A stretch of 64,000 nt of DNA from Sophora flavescens (GCA_030762895.1 CM061070.1:51411007-51475006); one strand, 5' to 3'; positions 1 to 12,461 are shown, counted from the stretch's first letter. Made by a program: numbers and translations. Notes: generated from the sequence alone by a model not told the origin.

Positions 1-309
1 CCTAAGGGTCTTGATGCCAAGTACCTGACACCTAAGGCAAGGTTTCTTCATGTAATTTTAATTAATTGTGTGATTCCTAAAATTGGTTTCAGGGATCATG
101 TGAGTAAGATAGAAAAATTTGCTATCTATCCCTTAGTCCAAAGAAACAAGGTGGATATCACGGATTTAATATTTGGACACATGGAGAAGACTGTCAAAGA
201 AAAATACAAGGGTGGATACCCCTATGGCATGCTTATGACAAGGGTCTTCAGGGTAAACTCTCTTAAGGAAATTACTAAACTTTTCATGGTGATCTCTGCA
301 CAGAGATAA
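1..309 (+). pseudogene. Retroelement 3' accessory ORF fragment, plant-transposon-type domain
   Basis: The frame is open from base 1, so the gene starts outside the window. The translated text (LTPKARFLHVILINC, then FRDHVSKIEKFAIYPLV, then DLIFGHM and PYGMLMTRVF) resembles the so-called putative plant transposon protein domain found in accessory or env-like ORFs downstream of pol in plant LTR elements. It stops at 307-309, and related coding text resumes at once in another frame, so this is a frameshifted remnant. Its place upstream of a PPT and LTR (2786) fits a 3' accessory ORF of a SIRE/Maximus-like Ty1/copia element. Function of the domain is unknown. The family assignment comes from remembered pattern, not a search. 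Confidence 0.5.
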
Positions 310-326
310 CTACAAAGACACTGTCT

Positions 327-1313
327 TTGATGAGGGTACAACTAGAACCCATAGTTGAATCCTCGGCTACTGAAGCATCATCATCTGTTGCACATGTTCA
401 AAAGGGACTAAGTGTTCCCATTGTTAAGGTTGAACCCTTTGAGGAACCTGCTGAGGAAGAAAGACCTCGGTTGTTGAGGAAGAGGAAGATAGTTGTTGAG
501 TCCTCTGCTCAAGCAACTGGTAAAAACCCTGTTCAGAAAGCTGCTGAAGATTCTAATTTTCAAGATACTGCTGAACTTGCTCAGGTTGTTGAACCTATTG
601 TCCAACCTTCTACTGAACCTGTTAAGGTTGCAGAACCCGCTACTGCGTCTGCCTCTGTCCCTAATGCACCCAATGTTACCAAGGTGTTCAAAATGAAGAG
701 AGCTATACAAGCTGAGGGGGAGTCTCAACCTGAAGAGACTGTGATCCCTAAGAAGAAGAGGACCAATATAACCATGATAAAACTGGTTTCGCTTCCAACT
801 CCCTCACCCTCACCTTCACCACAAAGAGATTCAACACATTCACCTCAAACAGAACAGTCAACCCCTACCAAAATCCCAACTCCATCACCTTCATCACCAT
901 TACCTGTATCTTCACCACAAAAGCACCATCACCATCACCACAACCAACACAAAAAAACCCCTACTCCACCACACACATCACCTGACAGACAACCAACACC
1001 TCCAATAATCTCACCTATTCATGAACCTTCACCTCACCTTTCTGTCTCTGAACCACAAACCGATGAACCCCGTACTTCTGAACCTAACCATACTATTTTA
1101 GAACTTCAATTGTCTGAAACTGAACCTCAAATGTCTAAACCTTCCACACCACAGTCATCTCACTCTTCTGAGACTCATCATGATGATCTCAATGCTTTTG
1201 AGTACTTTGACAACCCTACCATACCCTCATCTCCACCTAGACCACCAACACTTGACCACATTAAAAACCAATGTCAAGTTCCTCTAAGAATAGTCTTCCC
1301 TGACTTATTTTGA
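327..1313 (+). pseudogene. Pro/Ser/Glu-rich continuation of the accessory ORF
   Basis: An open frame of 328 codons. The first third is acidic and Val/Pro/Glu-rich with a basic patch (LLRKRKIVVE). The middle is a low-complexity Ser-Pro-Thr-His tract (SPSPSPQR and a run of six His near residues 200-205). The C-terminal part is acidic and ends CQVPLRIVFPDLF. It directly follows the transposon-type domain in a shifted frame, so both are probably pieces of one accessory protein of the retroelement that ends at 2785. No catalytic motif is visible. The composition suggests an unstructured linker. The ATG at 327 is unlikely to be a real start. Confidence 0.45.
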
Positions 1314-1335
1314 GACCAGACATAACCCACTACCT

Positions 1336-1821
1336 TTGGCCACTCTACCCCCTTACCAATTATCTTCCAGAACCACTCCTTTCTCTGTTTCGTATGAATC
1401 TTGTTCCAATTTTATGTTTGGCAAGGATCTGAATATCATTGCTTCCCTTGAAGCAGAAAGGCAGCTTGTGAAGCTAGCCAAGAAGCAGAAGACGTCAGGA
1501 AGGTGGATGCCCAATCCATATGTCTTCATGAAGCCCTCTACTGAGATCAGGGTGATGCCTGACTCTATGGTTCTCAAAGGAAAGCAGAAAGTCATCAACT
1601 TGCCACTTGATCAGAAGTTCTCCCTCATCAAGATAAATGACAACAAGTGCAAGTATAGAAAAAGGTTGTTCACAACAGAAAATCATCATGAGTTCCTCAA
1701 GGTCGAAGACATCTATTGGAGATGCGGCTCTAATTATGGGTTGACAGAAGAAGATAAGAAAATCATCCCCACTAGAGGTAGCCCAACTTTTGCTCTTTAC
1801 CCCTTTTCACATTCAATTTAA
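1336..1821 (+). pseudogene. Unrecognised ORF, third piece of the accessory region
   Basis: 161 codons, rich in Lys, with a charged middle (LEAERQLVKLAKKQKTSG) and no motif I can assign. It begins 23 bp after the stop of the preceding piece. It may be the next segment of the same accessory protein or an independent unknown segment of the element. Nothing in it resembles RT, integrase or gag. Around 1840-2060 the reading frame is lost and coding text reappears at 2060, which points to frameshifts. Confidence 0.35.
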
Positions 1822-2059
1822 CCATTCCTCCTTTCGTTATGGTTTTCCCCTTCTTTGTTTTAAATTTCCCTCCAACTACCGCTATTACTCCCATAAATCT
1901 CATTTGGAGATCTTATGAATTTCTTCTTTCTGTTGTAGAATCTCCTCTTCACCATGAAAGAATTCATGGATTTCTTGAAGAATTCATTCAAATAATGACT
2001 TTGTCTCAGCTCTGTCAACAAATGTCTTCCTGGATCCTCAGCTTGAGGATAACATTCAA

Positions 2060-2326
2060 GTGGAAGAGTTACCTCCAACTCCTGATCCATCTGCATCTGC
2101 AACTGCACTGGCTACATCAGATTCTACTGCCCCAGTGGTTGCTTATGATCCTGTTGCTCATCAAAGGCTTGATGAAATGGCCTCTAGTTTGCAGACTATC
2201 ATTCAAAGGCAGGATGCAGCAATAGAACAGCAAGCTGCTTTTCAGGCTCATATGCTAGCTCAGGAAGCAGTAATGCAAAGGATGATGGAAGCTTTCCTTA
2301 AAAGTCAAGGAGATCCTAATTCTTAG
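2060..2326 (+). pseudogene. Gln-rich coiled-coil tail of the accessory ORF
   Basis: 88 codons. Pro/Ala/Ser-rich start, then a probable coiled coil with heptad-like spacing (DEMASSLQTIIQRQDAAIEQ, then MLAQEAVMQRMMEAFLKSQ), ending at a stop 460 bp before the LTR. A Gln-rich coiled coil at the end of the extra ORF is seen in env-like ORFs of plant LTR elements. That reading is inference. It is separated from the pieces above by frame breaks. Confidence 0.4.
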
Positions 2327-2785
2327 GTCTTAGGACTTAGTTTTCAATTATTTTGAGTCATGCAATGTACTGTCAGTGATGTCCCTATCGTAACCTTTTC
2401 TGACTCTTAATAATATGAGAACGAAGTTTTGATAACAATTTTGGCTTTCTTTATTTATCTGTTTTATATCATTTTGATTGATGCCAAAAGGGGGAGGAAG
2501 TAAAAGTAAAAGATAACAGAAATTACAACTTAACCTTGTTAATCTGAAATGCTTTCTGTTTCAAAAACTTGTTTTTGCTCTGATATAATCTGCATTCCAT
2601 ACTTCTTGCTCTGTTTAGATCTGATACCTTCTTTTTGCTCTGATACATGTTCTTACCTTATGCATAAACTAAGGACGAGCATAGCATACTTTACTTAATT
2701 ATGTCTATATGAAAAATTCTATTGTTACTTGTAAATGTTCAATAAAATCATAAAAAATATTTGTTATCATCAAAAAGGGGGACAA
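2327..2785 (+). promoter_or_regulatory. 3' noncoding region with polypurine tract
   Basis: Noncoding stretch between the last ORF piece and the LTR. A purine tract CAAAAAGGGGG sits at 2771-2781, four bases before the LTR starts with TGTTGAGACC, the right place for the plus-strand primer of an LTR element. A second purine-rich block (AAAAGGGGGAGGAAG) lies near 2486-2500 and may be an older or secondary tract. Confidence 0.6.
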
Positions 2786-4354
2786 TGTTGAGACCTCATA
2801 AGTCTGAGACACATTCAATGTGTAAATTCTCTAAGTTTTGATGATTCCAGATAGATTAAGTATGGTAATATTGAACTTTATGAAATTACTGATAAGTCTG
2901 ATAAGTGTGCAGGAAAATAAACTTAAGGTCACTCATCTAAAAATCTGACCATCTAACTTTTAGTGCAACGTAGTTTTTAGAATTGTCTAAAAACTCACCC
3001 GTCTAAAAATTAATCAACTCAGACTTAGACCAAAGTCAAAGCTCAATCAAGATTCTGATCTAGTTGATAACGTGGCAAGAATCATAAGTCTTAAGAAGCC
3101 TCAGAAGATGACCCGTCTAAAAATGACTCGATCACTAGTCTAAGTTTTGGCATATTTTAACCCATCTAATTCTGGACTGCACAAGCACCCGTCTGAATTT
3201 GAAACATTGTTACACTTGGTAAAGTGTTAGTTTGTCGGAATGAAGTTCAAGTCAACTTTATTCAAATAATATGCCTTCCTTAAGGATCTCGAAGACCTCT
3301 GGACAAGAGGTCAAAGGATAAAAGAATAAAGAACGTTTGTTTCAAGGATTTAAGGAATAAACACGCAACCTCTGTACCACAGCAGTCACCTTTTAGTTGT
3401 TCTAGTACAAAGTAAAAGTGCTTTCCAGAAAGTAAACTGAGTGTTGCACTGAAAGAGGAAAGCTCTCTGCTGCAAGTATAAGAAGCCTGCTGCTATAACT
3501 CTGATACAACAGCTGCTCGGAACAAAAGGGTAATCTTGGAATGCTTTGTTGAAACTCAATGTTCCTAAACATTTAATGCCGACACAAAACGACTCTTTGA
3601 CATTAATGGTGTTCCAGAAACTCAAATCAAAGAACACACTTTCTGAAGTTGTGCCTAACGGATCAATTGATTGAAGTCTTTATATAGATCAAACCATGAA
3701 GATGAAGATAAGAAGTTGAATATCTTTAAGAACTCTGCGCAAGAAGCATTTACTTACTTCATTAACTTCGTCATTCTTTCATTGAATACTTGTTTAACCA
3801 TTTGATATTAATTCACAGCCTTTCACACTTCATCTTTATTTCACAGAGTGTTATCTAAAAGATTTGCAAGTTGTATTAATTACACAAAACCTTTATTCCT
3901 TACTGTGTTGAGCCTGAAGAGGCTAGGTGAGAAAAGAATACTTGTTTATGTGTTGAGCATGGGGAGGCTAGGTAAGAAAAAAATACTTGTACTGTAATCT
4001 GATTAGTTATGGTGGAAAATTGGTGCTGCCACGAAACTGGACGTAGCCCTGTGAATTTTGGGGTGAACCAGTATAAAACAATTGAGTGATATTCCTCTTC
4101 TCTTATCTCTTTAATTTTTGTAAGAGTTATTTATTTAAGCTTTTAACCTGGGGAGTTAATATTGTGATTATCAATATATGTTTTAACCTTCTCTGTGTGC
4201 ACGTGTGTTCTGTCTCAAAATTAGATGAGTCACTCGTCTAATTTTTCGTTGCTTTATTTTTGCTTGTTGTGCCTGCGAAAATAATTTTCAAAGTTTCCTA
4301 AAAAGTTGGTAAACACAATCCCCCCCTCCCCCGGTGTTAACTTTGTTTATTTCA
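2786..4354 (+). mobile_element. Copia-type (SIRE/Maximus-like) 3' LTR, ~1.57 kb
   Basis: Starts TGTTGAGACC right after a PPT. The end is placed near 4354 (TTCA) by comparison with a minus-strand relative at 58706-59150, which shows the same LTR end followed by a primer site resembling initiator tRNA-Met. Both copies carry an internal doublet (GAGGCTAGGTGAGAAAAG at ~3918 and a similar block at ~3965) and the stretch GGGGTGAACCAGTATAAA. The interior has several repeats of CCGTCTAAAAAT-like text (2990-3190). With the ORFs upstream this is the 3' LTR of an element whose pol lies outside the window. The exact 3' edge is uncertain by a few bases. Confidence 0.65.
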
Positions 4355-4632
4355 CGGTCGTGCATCAATTATTCACGGCACGTTCAGGGAATCGATGTAA
4401 ACCATGACACAGGTGGGACATAATAAGTACATGCGGTACATAAGATGTAGGGCCGTGAATAATTATGTATGATCGTGCATAATTATGTACTGTCGTGCAT
4501 AATTATCTGGAGCTCTATCCTAGTCTTTTCCACCCCATTTTAACTCCCCTAAAGCACTTTTTCTAATAAACTAGCGCACAAACAACTATATACAACTCAT
4601 AGATACATTTATAAGAAAAACGAGGTGTTACA
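4355..4632 (-). mobile_element. Fragment of an unrelated LTR
   Basis: Read on the minus strand it begins TGTAACACCTCG, a typical start for a plant Ty3/gypsy LTR, at 4632. It is cut at about 4355 by the copia LTR. It holds a short tandem motif (TCGTGCATAATTATGTA type) at 4440-4505. No partner LTR is visible in the window. Confidence 0.4.
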
Positions 4633-5156
4633 CCAAGGCCCCTCCCATTGTATGTATGCATCTGTCCCTGATGACTGTGTAAGGTTTGTAAGTCTGAAGC
4701 CGAGTATAATTGGTGTCAAATTAGTACTGTTACCGAGGATGTCAACAAACGGGCTAGGAAGCCTTGAGTAATAACCGAAGTAAAAACCCCTATAGGTCAT
4801 TAAGCCGGCTATATCATCGGGTAAGTGAGATCCTGAGCATAATATTGTGGATAGGGAGATGTCACCTTAGGGCCTAGGTATACACCTCAGTATTTTCCCA
4901 CATCCCCAAGAATGCGGGATGTCACATACCAGTAATTGCTCCATGAGAGCATGAAGCATTGTGGTGGGAACAACCAACCGCGTTCAGCAAGAAGCCCCCA
5001 TGACCAGGTGATAAGTGTCATGGTAGGCATTATAATTAGAGGGAAGGTACCAGAACTACGTCAGGCTTTGATTCCCCAGATGGATGCATAGGATCAGAAT
5101 AAATCTATCAAGCCATATAACAGAAATAAAGACCCCTATAGGTCTTTAAGCCAACT
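4633..5156. repeat. Repeat block R1
   Basis: First of four related blocks (others at 57403-57860, 58338-58705 and 59151-59440). It shares with them the text around GTCAACAAACGGGCTAGGAA and the flanking GGCCCCTCCCA box. R1 and R2 contain an extra ~340-bp segment, flanked in R1 by direct repeats of AAGACCCCTATAGGTC-like sequence (~4775 and ~5128) that R3 and R4 lack. On the minus strand the blocks hold a conserved reading-frame scrap (LPSPFVDILGNST). I cannot assign it to a family. Confidence 0.6.
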
Positions 5157-5723
5157 ATATGAGGAAAATGATTCTTTTGTGCCATCAATGTGGCCAAAGC
5201 CAAACTACCGTTGGCAATTATTTGTTTCACACTTAACTACATATATACCCAAAATCTTTGTTTCTCCAATATAGTGATTCACACATAACATCAAGTACCT
5301 CAACCAATTAACATATCATAAGTAAATATGCCAAGTATTACATGGAAAATAGTCATACAACTGCACATCAATATTTTACAAGCAGCTGCAACCAAATCTT
5401 TATGCAACCAGATGGGGTTGACTATATAGACCAATTAACACCATATAAGTAAAATTTACACTTCCATGGCTGGTTCGAGAATTAGGTAACTATATGCACA
5501 AACGGAATATAATTCAAAATATCACACCTTTAGGAGAACCAAAGACAAAAGGAGGTTTATTTACACATATTTGCCTGCTAAAAGAATAAACTTCATTCAT
5601 TCTGCCATCAAGCAAGCCAACAATAAATGTCATTTTCAAAATCAGACATATGTTCATAAAATAAAAACTATTACCGAACAAAGTTGAATTTAAATAAAAT
5701 AAAAAATTGCAAATTCAAAAGTG
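5157..5723 (-). other. 3' flank of F-box pseudogene (duplicated segment)
   Basis: Noncoding DNA downstream of the minus-strand F-box pseudogene. The part 5450-5723 is the inverted counterpart of sequence downstream of the plus-strand F-box copies (32331-, 37920-, 62251-). The rest is shared only with 59290-59897. This shows that the inverted duplication took in the gene's 3' flank and ends near 5450. Confidence 0.6.
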
Positions 5724-5988
5724 TTACAAGACTTGATTGTAGGGTGAAACAAAGCTTTCTAAGTAGTCATTGTCACTCACCCACTCTATGCATTTGTTGC
5801 CTCCAAAATCTTGGGAGTGTATCACCTCATCTTCCTCGCAATTATAGAAATAGGCAGCATCATAGGTTCTCGTAGGCCATAATAATGTCAGCACTTTACC
5901 ATTCTGAGAGATGTTGAGCATTAGCAATGTATTATCATACAACACGTGTTGCTCGAGAGACATTGGAAGAACGGAAATATTAATCCTT
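5724..5988 (-). pseudogene. F-box-associated (FBA) protein C-terminus, copy 1 left arm
   Basis: Minus-strand coding text with RINISVLPMSLEQHVLYDN, then GKVLTLLWPTRTYD, then FYNCEEDEVIHSQDF, ending ESFVSP. This is the C-terminal part of the F-box-associated domain that recruits substrates in SCF-type E3 ligases. The frame is open here but is severed upstream: at 5988/5989 the sequence jumps into an Athila-like retrotransposon fragment, and the N-terminal half of the gene resumes only at ~8345. It has the same end as plus-strand copies at 32330, 37919 and 62250. Non-functional. Confidence 0.75.
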
Positions 5989-8344
5989 GCCAATACAGTT
6001 ACTAAAAATGAATGCAAAACAATAACAAAATAAGATGTTTCACACACGTCAAATCCCCTCAAGCTTAAGATCTTGTTTGTCCTCAAGCAATAACTAAAGC
6101 CAAACAAAGAGGTGGGAACAAGAGACAATATTAAATTAGGAACCCGAGTAAACAAACAACCAAGCAATAGGCAAAGACAAACCAAGAGATAGAGAGGCAA
6201 TACATTCCAAGTCCAATTAGAGGCTAGAGTTCTCAGAAATCATGCTTCTCGCTGAATTAGGTTCACTCAACTAACCACACTCAAAATGTTTAAGGTTGAA
6301 AACAATATGCTCAAGTTTCCTCAAAGAAAGAACACTTCCATAAGCTTGATAAGAAACCAAATTTCCACTAATAATTTGCATGCATGCAAGAATCAAAAGG
6401 TCTTCCAAGTATTGTAATGGGGACATGTGAATGATGTTAGGTGAGGTTAAAGAAAGAAAGGTAAACACAAGGCCTAACAAAATTTTCCATAAACACAGAA
6501 CATAAATGGAGTAAAAACATTTTCCAATAAAGAGCATAACTCAACATTTCCAAACATTTTTTTTCTTTCTTCTCTTTCTCATTCTCTTTTTCTTCTTTTT
6601 CAAGCCTTCTTCTCATGATTTTTTTTTTAATTTTCTTTTCCATCTCCCCTATATTTTTCTATATTTTTTTTTTATTTAACAAAGGGGAGAGACTTCATCG
6701 ACATTTATTTTTTTCTATTATTTGAGAAAGAGAAGACTCAAAAACATAAATCCCAACACAACTTTCAAACACAATTTGCTCATTTTAATATTCTACTTGA
6801 TTGCCAACCATGTATCATCATAGGCATCAAGAAAATATTTATGAAATAGGCTCAAGATGGGCAACTAATGGATGAAAGTGTGAAAAATATTTCAGAGAGC
6901 CAGAAAAATATCTAAGATGCCTTAATCACATTCAAAGATGCAAACAAAAAATTTACCTCAATGGTTTCAAATCAAGTTCTAGAGCATAAAATCATCACTC
7001 GATACAAGGAATGGGAACAAAAATCATGATACCACAAAGATCCCGTACAAGCTCGGCTCACATTTAGAGGTTCAAAAATTAATGAAAATCACATTCAGAG
7101 AACAAATGCTAATTATCAACTATCAAGAAATCACCTCTACTATCAATTAAAACAATACTTGTTGCCTACCACAAGATTCAACAATTTGGTTTCCAAATCA
7201 ATATCATCTCAAAATCCTCAAAAAATTCAACCCAAAAGCCAAGAGATATGATGGTGTGAAAATGCAGTATGAAGATGCAATACAATATACAACTGGGAAT
7301 GCATGAAACTACCAATAATCTACAAAAACAAAAAATCAAAATGAAAATGAAAATGAAAATAACCTCCTCAAGCTTAGAAATTTACATTGTCCGCACTGCA
7401 AAATGTAAAATTCTAAAACAAGAAAAGGAATAAAAGAAAATGACTCATTGTGGCGGTAGGACCAACCAACAATTCGACACACGAAAATCAAAAGAAAAAG
7501 AAGAAATTAAAAAGAAAATCAAAGAAATTTTGGGTTGCCTCCCAAGAGACGCTTGTTTAAAGTCATTACCCCGACTCCTGCTTCATATCATCCCGGATCA
7601 TCTGGGCTTCCTCTTAGGTCTTTTCAGCTTAAGCTTCATTGCTTGGTTCCTTTTAGGTGGAAGCTTTAAATTCTTTGGCTTATCAACCCCATCCTCATCA
7701 TCCTTTGAGGAAGCATTGGCTATGAAAAGTTTGGGAGGGGCATCTGAGCTAAGCTCCAGTTTCACCATCGAAGGCAATTACTCAACCCTGTACACAATTC
7801 TCAAAAGAATGGTGTTTATAAGAATTAGTTAAATTAAAAACTACTCTTTCTTCCCTAACATTTAAAGAGAGCTTCTCATGTTTAACATCTATGATGGCTC
7901 CAGCACTAGACCACGTCTAACTCTTGTGATCAAAGTCCTAAATTCAATTATTATGGATCCAATTCCAAGGTTCACTTCTCAGTTCCTCCCTAGAATTTCT
8001 AAGACATGCAAATAGGTGATCAGTCAATTCACACGAATAAGGCACAATAAGAACCAAATGAATGAGTCAAACATTAACAAAAAGGAAAATATCAAATATT
8101 CATCATAATAATGTCAAAGGACATTAGCCAATCCCAGAAATAAAGGAAACTACTCAAGCATACTGGAAATAGAAAGAATCAAAAGGATATAAAACACCCT
8201 GGTGGTGGGTCATTCCACACCCTAGCCTTAGTTAGCTTTGAGATGTCTTTTTTGCTCTAGTTTGCTCACCTTTATATTCCATCTTCATTTATATAAGCTT
8301 TCCACTTTTTTGTAGGCCACTTTAGCACCAATCCTGCACAACAC
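5989..8344 (-). mobile_element. Athila-like element, 3' fragment inside F-box pseudogene
   Basis: Read on the minus strand, in order: a degenerate protease-end region (~7870-7780, with text like LSLNV...ERV.FNL), an acidic-to-basic tail (SKDDEDGVDKPKNLKLPPKR, ~7720-7655), the box TTGGGAGGCAACCCAA (~7547-7532) typical after the ORF of many plant gypsy elements, a long noncoding region with an A/G-rich tract (~6690-6560), a PPT (CTTGAGGGGATT near 6052-6064), and the first ~60 bp of an LTR starting TGACGTGTGTG at 6051. The LTR is cut at 5989. No RT or integrase text is present. Homologous fragments lie at 35379-36050 and 60151-61090. Confidence 0.6.
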
Positions 8345-9035
8345 CACCAGAAAAACCGCAGTTATGCACAAAATGAGTCATCATCTTGGAATAATAAGAA
8401 AAAGACAGACAATCCATCAAAATCCCAACTTGTGTCCTCTCCCTAGCATAGGTTATCTCATCATCAAGTGCCTGTGATAACGGCATCTGTTTATAGGTCT
8501 CACTTGTAAGGTCAAGTAAAATAATCCCTAACCAATCCTTAGTAAATGTAGCTGGTTCGTTGTTCATAGGAAACACCACATCATAGTGAACAATTAACCA
8601 ATTAAGACTGTCATTGATATATAGATTTAAGTAGTCGTTGCCACTACGGGGTTTAGTCTGAATGGAATATGAAGGGAAACCCAATATCTCTCCATTGATT
8701 GTCACCATCAATAATGTAAACTTTGACATAATTTTTTTTTTTTTTTGAATATCGTATCCACCAATACTACCTTGTAAGTATCATTTTCTTTGTCATGCCC
8801 AAATCCAATCATGTCCAAAATATTGAATTTTCTTTGTACAAATGGCGCTTCAGACATTAACTTCATAGCTAGGTAAAAAAACGAATCCAATATTCGAAGC
8901 AACATAATTGAAATTCACATCTAGCCAGACATAGTAACCTGTTGCATGAACTGACAGGTTTGTATCCTCCCTACATCAATGATGTGGTTCAAATCATTTT
9001 GTTCCCTAATATGACCACTCAAGAAATTCCCAAGA
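8345..9035 (-). pseudogene. F-box-associated protein, middle part, copy 1 left arm
   Basis: Minus-strand text corresponding to the start of the FBA domain: KLMSEAPFVQRKFNILDMIG, then FGHDKENDTYKVVLVD, a frameshift at the poly-A run near 8730-8745, then SKFTLLMVTINGEILGFP, NWLIVHYDVVFPMNNEPATF, LDLTSETYKQMPL and SFSYYSKMMTHFV. The GF.HD...DTYKVV block is a hallmark of FBA-type F-box proteins. The F-box motif itself is missing: upstream lies the palindrome centre. After THFV the frame runs into retrotransposon-linked text with a stop. Confidence 0.75.
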
Positions 9036-9161
9036 TGATATGAGTAGTTTGTGTTCTCTAGGTTTTCGTCGTCTTGATCTAGATATGGTGGGATGTATGG
9101 CTCTTGGTCATGGTAAGAAACCGAAATTCAATCGTATTCTTAACAAGACCAAGAGCCACAC
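9036..9161. repeat. Palindrome centre, copy 1 (half remaining)
   Basis: Contains the arm ATGGCTCTTGGTCATGGTAA and the beginning of the complementary arm (CAAGACCAAGAGCCACA). It is then cut by the chromovirus LTR that starts at 9162. Intact versions of the hairpin are at 36721-36905 and 61091-61280. It is the symmetry axis between left (minus) and right (plus) F-box pseudogenes. Confidence 0.65.
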
Positions 9162-12100
9162 TGTAACACCCCGATTTTCGCTGCTTCGTAATATCGGTAA
9201 TAAATATATAAACATATATATTTTTATCCGAGACTTAGAAAATGATTTTGGACAAACCAAGGTCATTTCCTTGTTATACTTATTTTCATAAGGTTACGGG
9301 GAAGTTCTTGGTTGAAAATTCAGACGGAAGCCGGTCTGCCGTTTTCTGTGTTTTCACTGATAGTAAAAGTTTACTGCTCAGAAGTCCTAATTTTAACTCG
9401 TGAACGAGATGAAAAATGTTTTTATCGTATTTACTACGATACTGGAAGTTTTGAAAATTTTGGTAATAAAATTAAAATATTATATTTGTTGTGGGCATAT
9501 ACGTTGAGATATCTCTAGGAAAAGCTTGCGCCAGATGAATCGAGTAGTCGGAAACGTAGCTGAGATGATGGATTTGACCGACTCGACGAGCATTTATGAC
9601 GAGCTTATCCGTGTCATAATGGCCATAATGGCACATTTATGACAAAGTGAATTTTTGCTATGAAATGGCCATTTTGCCCTTGTCTTTTTATGACAATTAC
9701 AAGCCATGCCATTGGAAAATTTGACCAAATGTTACCCAAAACTCACGGCTCCTTCCTCCATTCCAAGCACTTGGACATCACTTTTTCTAAGCCATAAATG
9801 AGCATTTATGTTAAGTGGATGAGTCTTAGGCAAAACCATTTTCTTCCCATCAATCACCCGAAACTGCCACGAAATTATGACCAACTTCTGCTCTGAATAT
9901 ACGAAAACTTTAAACATGAAAGTTGTTCATCTTTCTCTCTTATTTCCAACGAAATAAATATCATACAAAACGGACAAGTATGTTGAGAGATATGCCCAAA
10001 TTACTAAAACTGTTCTAAACCCTCACCATGTTCATCTTTTTCCTTAAGTTTCTCAAGAACACCATGAGAAATTTGTGAAGAACAACATCAAGATCATCCT
10101 TTTCTTTGATCATCAAGGGGTATTCTCTCTTAATATTTCTATTCTAAGCTTTTCTCTTCACAAGATTCTTGAGTTTATGCCTTTGATCATCATGCTCTTC
10201 ATAAGATTCAAAGTTCATGAAGCTAACTTCAAAAATTCATAACTAATTCTAGAAAAATCCTTTTGACGTGAAACCAATTGCTATGATATTATAATCATCT
10301 CTATTTTCATCATCTAGAAGCATAAGATCATGAGAAATTTATTTACTTGATTTCTGGACTGGGCCGAATCTAGGTCAATATCATGTTCATGGATTTTGTT
10401 TCATTTTCATGTCTTGATTCATGATTCAATCTTCAAGTACCTTTATAGTTCTTGTATGTAAGTACATAGAAGATCAAAAATCAAACTCTAACCTATTTGT
10501 TTCAATCAAGGCCAACACCCTAGGTATAAACACTTGATGGTTTTGTGATTCAAAAGTTGTTTGTGACACTTGAATCCAACTCTAGGTTTTGTATGTTGGT
10601 TAAATCCAAGAGTTGAGAAAATTTTAAAACCTCTAGCCTAAAATCTTGAGAAAAACAGAAACCCTAGTTCTTGGAGCTAGATGAGTTTCATTCAAAGTTC
10701 TTAGTTCATGATTTTGGATTAAGTGCTTAATCATGCTTAAGTTGCTTAAGGATCATAAATCCCTAAGTTAACAAAATTTTAACTTTCCTAACCTAAAATT
10801 TTAGAAGAGGCCGAACCCTACCCCTATTGATTTAAGTGTGTTGTTGTTTGATTTTGATTTATTTTGGTTGCAATTCGTTATGAAGGAATCGGTCGGGTTG
10901 GTTTGACCTAAAGCCGACAGAGGAAACCGGATCAAATCGGGAGATTATTTGAAACCGTTAGTTCGAGTCTTCAAGAGGTAAGGGGAGCTTACCTGAGGGA
11001 TTTTTCTCTATAACTATTTGCGTGTAGTGTGATTTATATGATTTATATGTGGTTGTGGTTATTTGTTTATGTGGCTTACGTTGTATTGTTTATCTGTGTA
11101 TCGGTAATTTATCTGATTTTAAATTATTTAATTATCTGTAGTAGTATATTATGTTGCTATGATGCATGATCTGCCTGGTGATATAGTTATGATAATGTTG
11201 TTGAATGATGAATGTTGAATGTTGTTTGAGAGGCCTGACAGTGGTCAGTGCACAACCGATTAATCAAATAAAAGATCTAATAAGCTGTGAAAATTATATT
11301 CAATGTTTTATGGGAAATGTTGGAATATAATAATGGTGGAAAATATTATTTTGGAAAAATAATGAGTTTTTGAGCAATATTATTATTTTAATAATTTATT
11401 AGTGTAAAAGTAATTTATGAGTCACGGTGAGAGCGTAACCGTGAAATTTTTTTAGTACTGCTAATTTTTACGCAAGAAATTCCGAAATATTATAAAAAGT
11501 TATTTTGAGAAATTAATATTTAAAAATAATTTATAAACAAAATAAAAATAATAAAATAATAATATAAAATAAAAAGTTAAAGTTTGACTTTAAAAATATT
11601 TTCTTGGAAAATGATAAACGATGGCAAGTTTTGAAATTATTTATGGTGAAAGTTTAAAAATAGTAGTACTTGTTTTGAGAAGAGGTTTAATCGGAATTGA
11701 TTTAATTTTTAAAGTTGAAGTTTCAGTAAAAGAGTTTTCAAGTAGAAATGATTTTCTGTAAATGAGTTTTACTTAACGACGTAAACGACGATATAGAACT
11801 TAGTAACCGAGATGTCGGGGTGCTAGTGTTCTTATGACGTTGTCTTATTTTGGATTTGTTTTTCACATACAAAAACGATGTAAAACGATGTTATGGAACT
11901 TAATAATCGAGACGTCGGGGTATTAAGGTTCGTTGTGTGGTAGACTGGGTATCTACGTAAAGAAGTTAAAACGTTTTGAGATGTTTTTTTATTACCACGA
12001 ACCTAAGACTGATTGCAACGGTCTAGGGGCTTCGTGATTGAGCACTCGGACTTTGAGGTCCTGTGTTGTTAATAAAAGTTGTAAAGATGTTTAAAACGAT

Positions 12101-12461
12101 GATGCTTTTGAGAGCATTCGATGTTGAAAACGATGATGCTTTTGAGAGCATTCGATGTTTAAAACGATGATAAGATGAAAGCTTTTGAGAGCTTTGATGT
12201 TTAAAAATGGTGATGGGTCGAAAGCTTTTGAGAGATTTGACAAATAAAGATATAACACAAAGAAAAGTGTTGAGAACAAAATGTTTTTCTTGCATGCATT
12301 TGGCAGACGTGCCATGATCAAACGAGTGATTACCTTACGGCGTCATGGTAGATCATAAAGATGTTCTTATTGTGCCTGGTGGACAATGAGGCCCTATCTA
12401 CGTTGTGACACCTGTGCCACGATGTTGGACAGTGTGTGATAGGTTTTATACGAGTGATTAC
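9162..12461 (+). repeat. Chromovirus 5' LTR, part 1
   Basis: First 3.3 kb of the 5' LTR, colinear with 27658-30956 of the 3' LTR with scattered substitutions. It contains an AT-rich block (11280-11600), related ~50-bp tandem units of the type AAAACGATGATGCTTTTGAG (12085-12240), and the first of two ~130-bp tandem units (from ~12325). It is interrupted at 12461 by the first Athila-like element, whose target duplication ATTAC is 12457-12461. Confidence 0.8.

Noticed and set aside
327..1313. Host proline-rich or extensin-like gene
   Set aside because: Low-complexity Ser/Pro text continuous with a transposon-type domain upstream and followed by PPT and LTR, with frame breaks; no signal peptide or extensin SPPPP repeats.
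5724..6200. A 158-codon F-box protein gene
   Set aside because: The first ~70 codons are retrotransposon LTR and PPT sequence read through the junction at 5988; only the rest is FBA domain.
7440..7832. 130-codon plus-strand ORF with a hydrophobic segment
   Set aside because: Shadow of the minus-strand Athila-like protease tail; it contains the complement of the GGGAGGCAACCCAA box.
10000..11700. Host gene intron or intergenic DNA
   Set aside because: It repeats almost fully at 28500-30200 in the 3' LTR, so it is LTR body.
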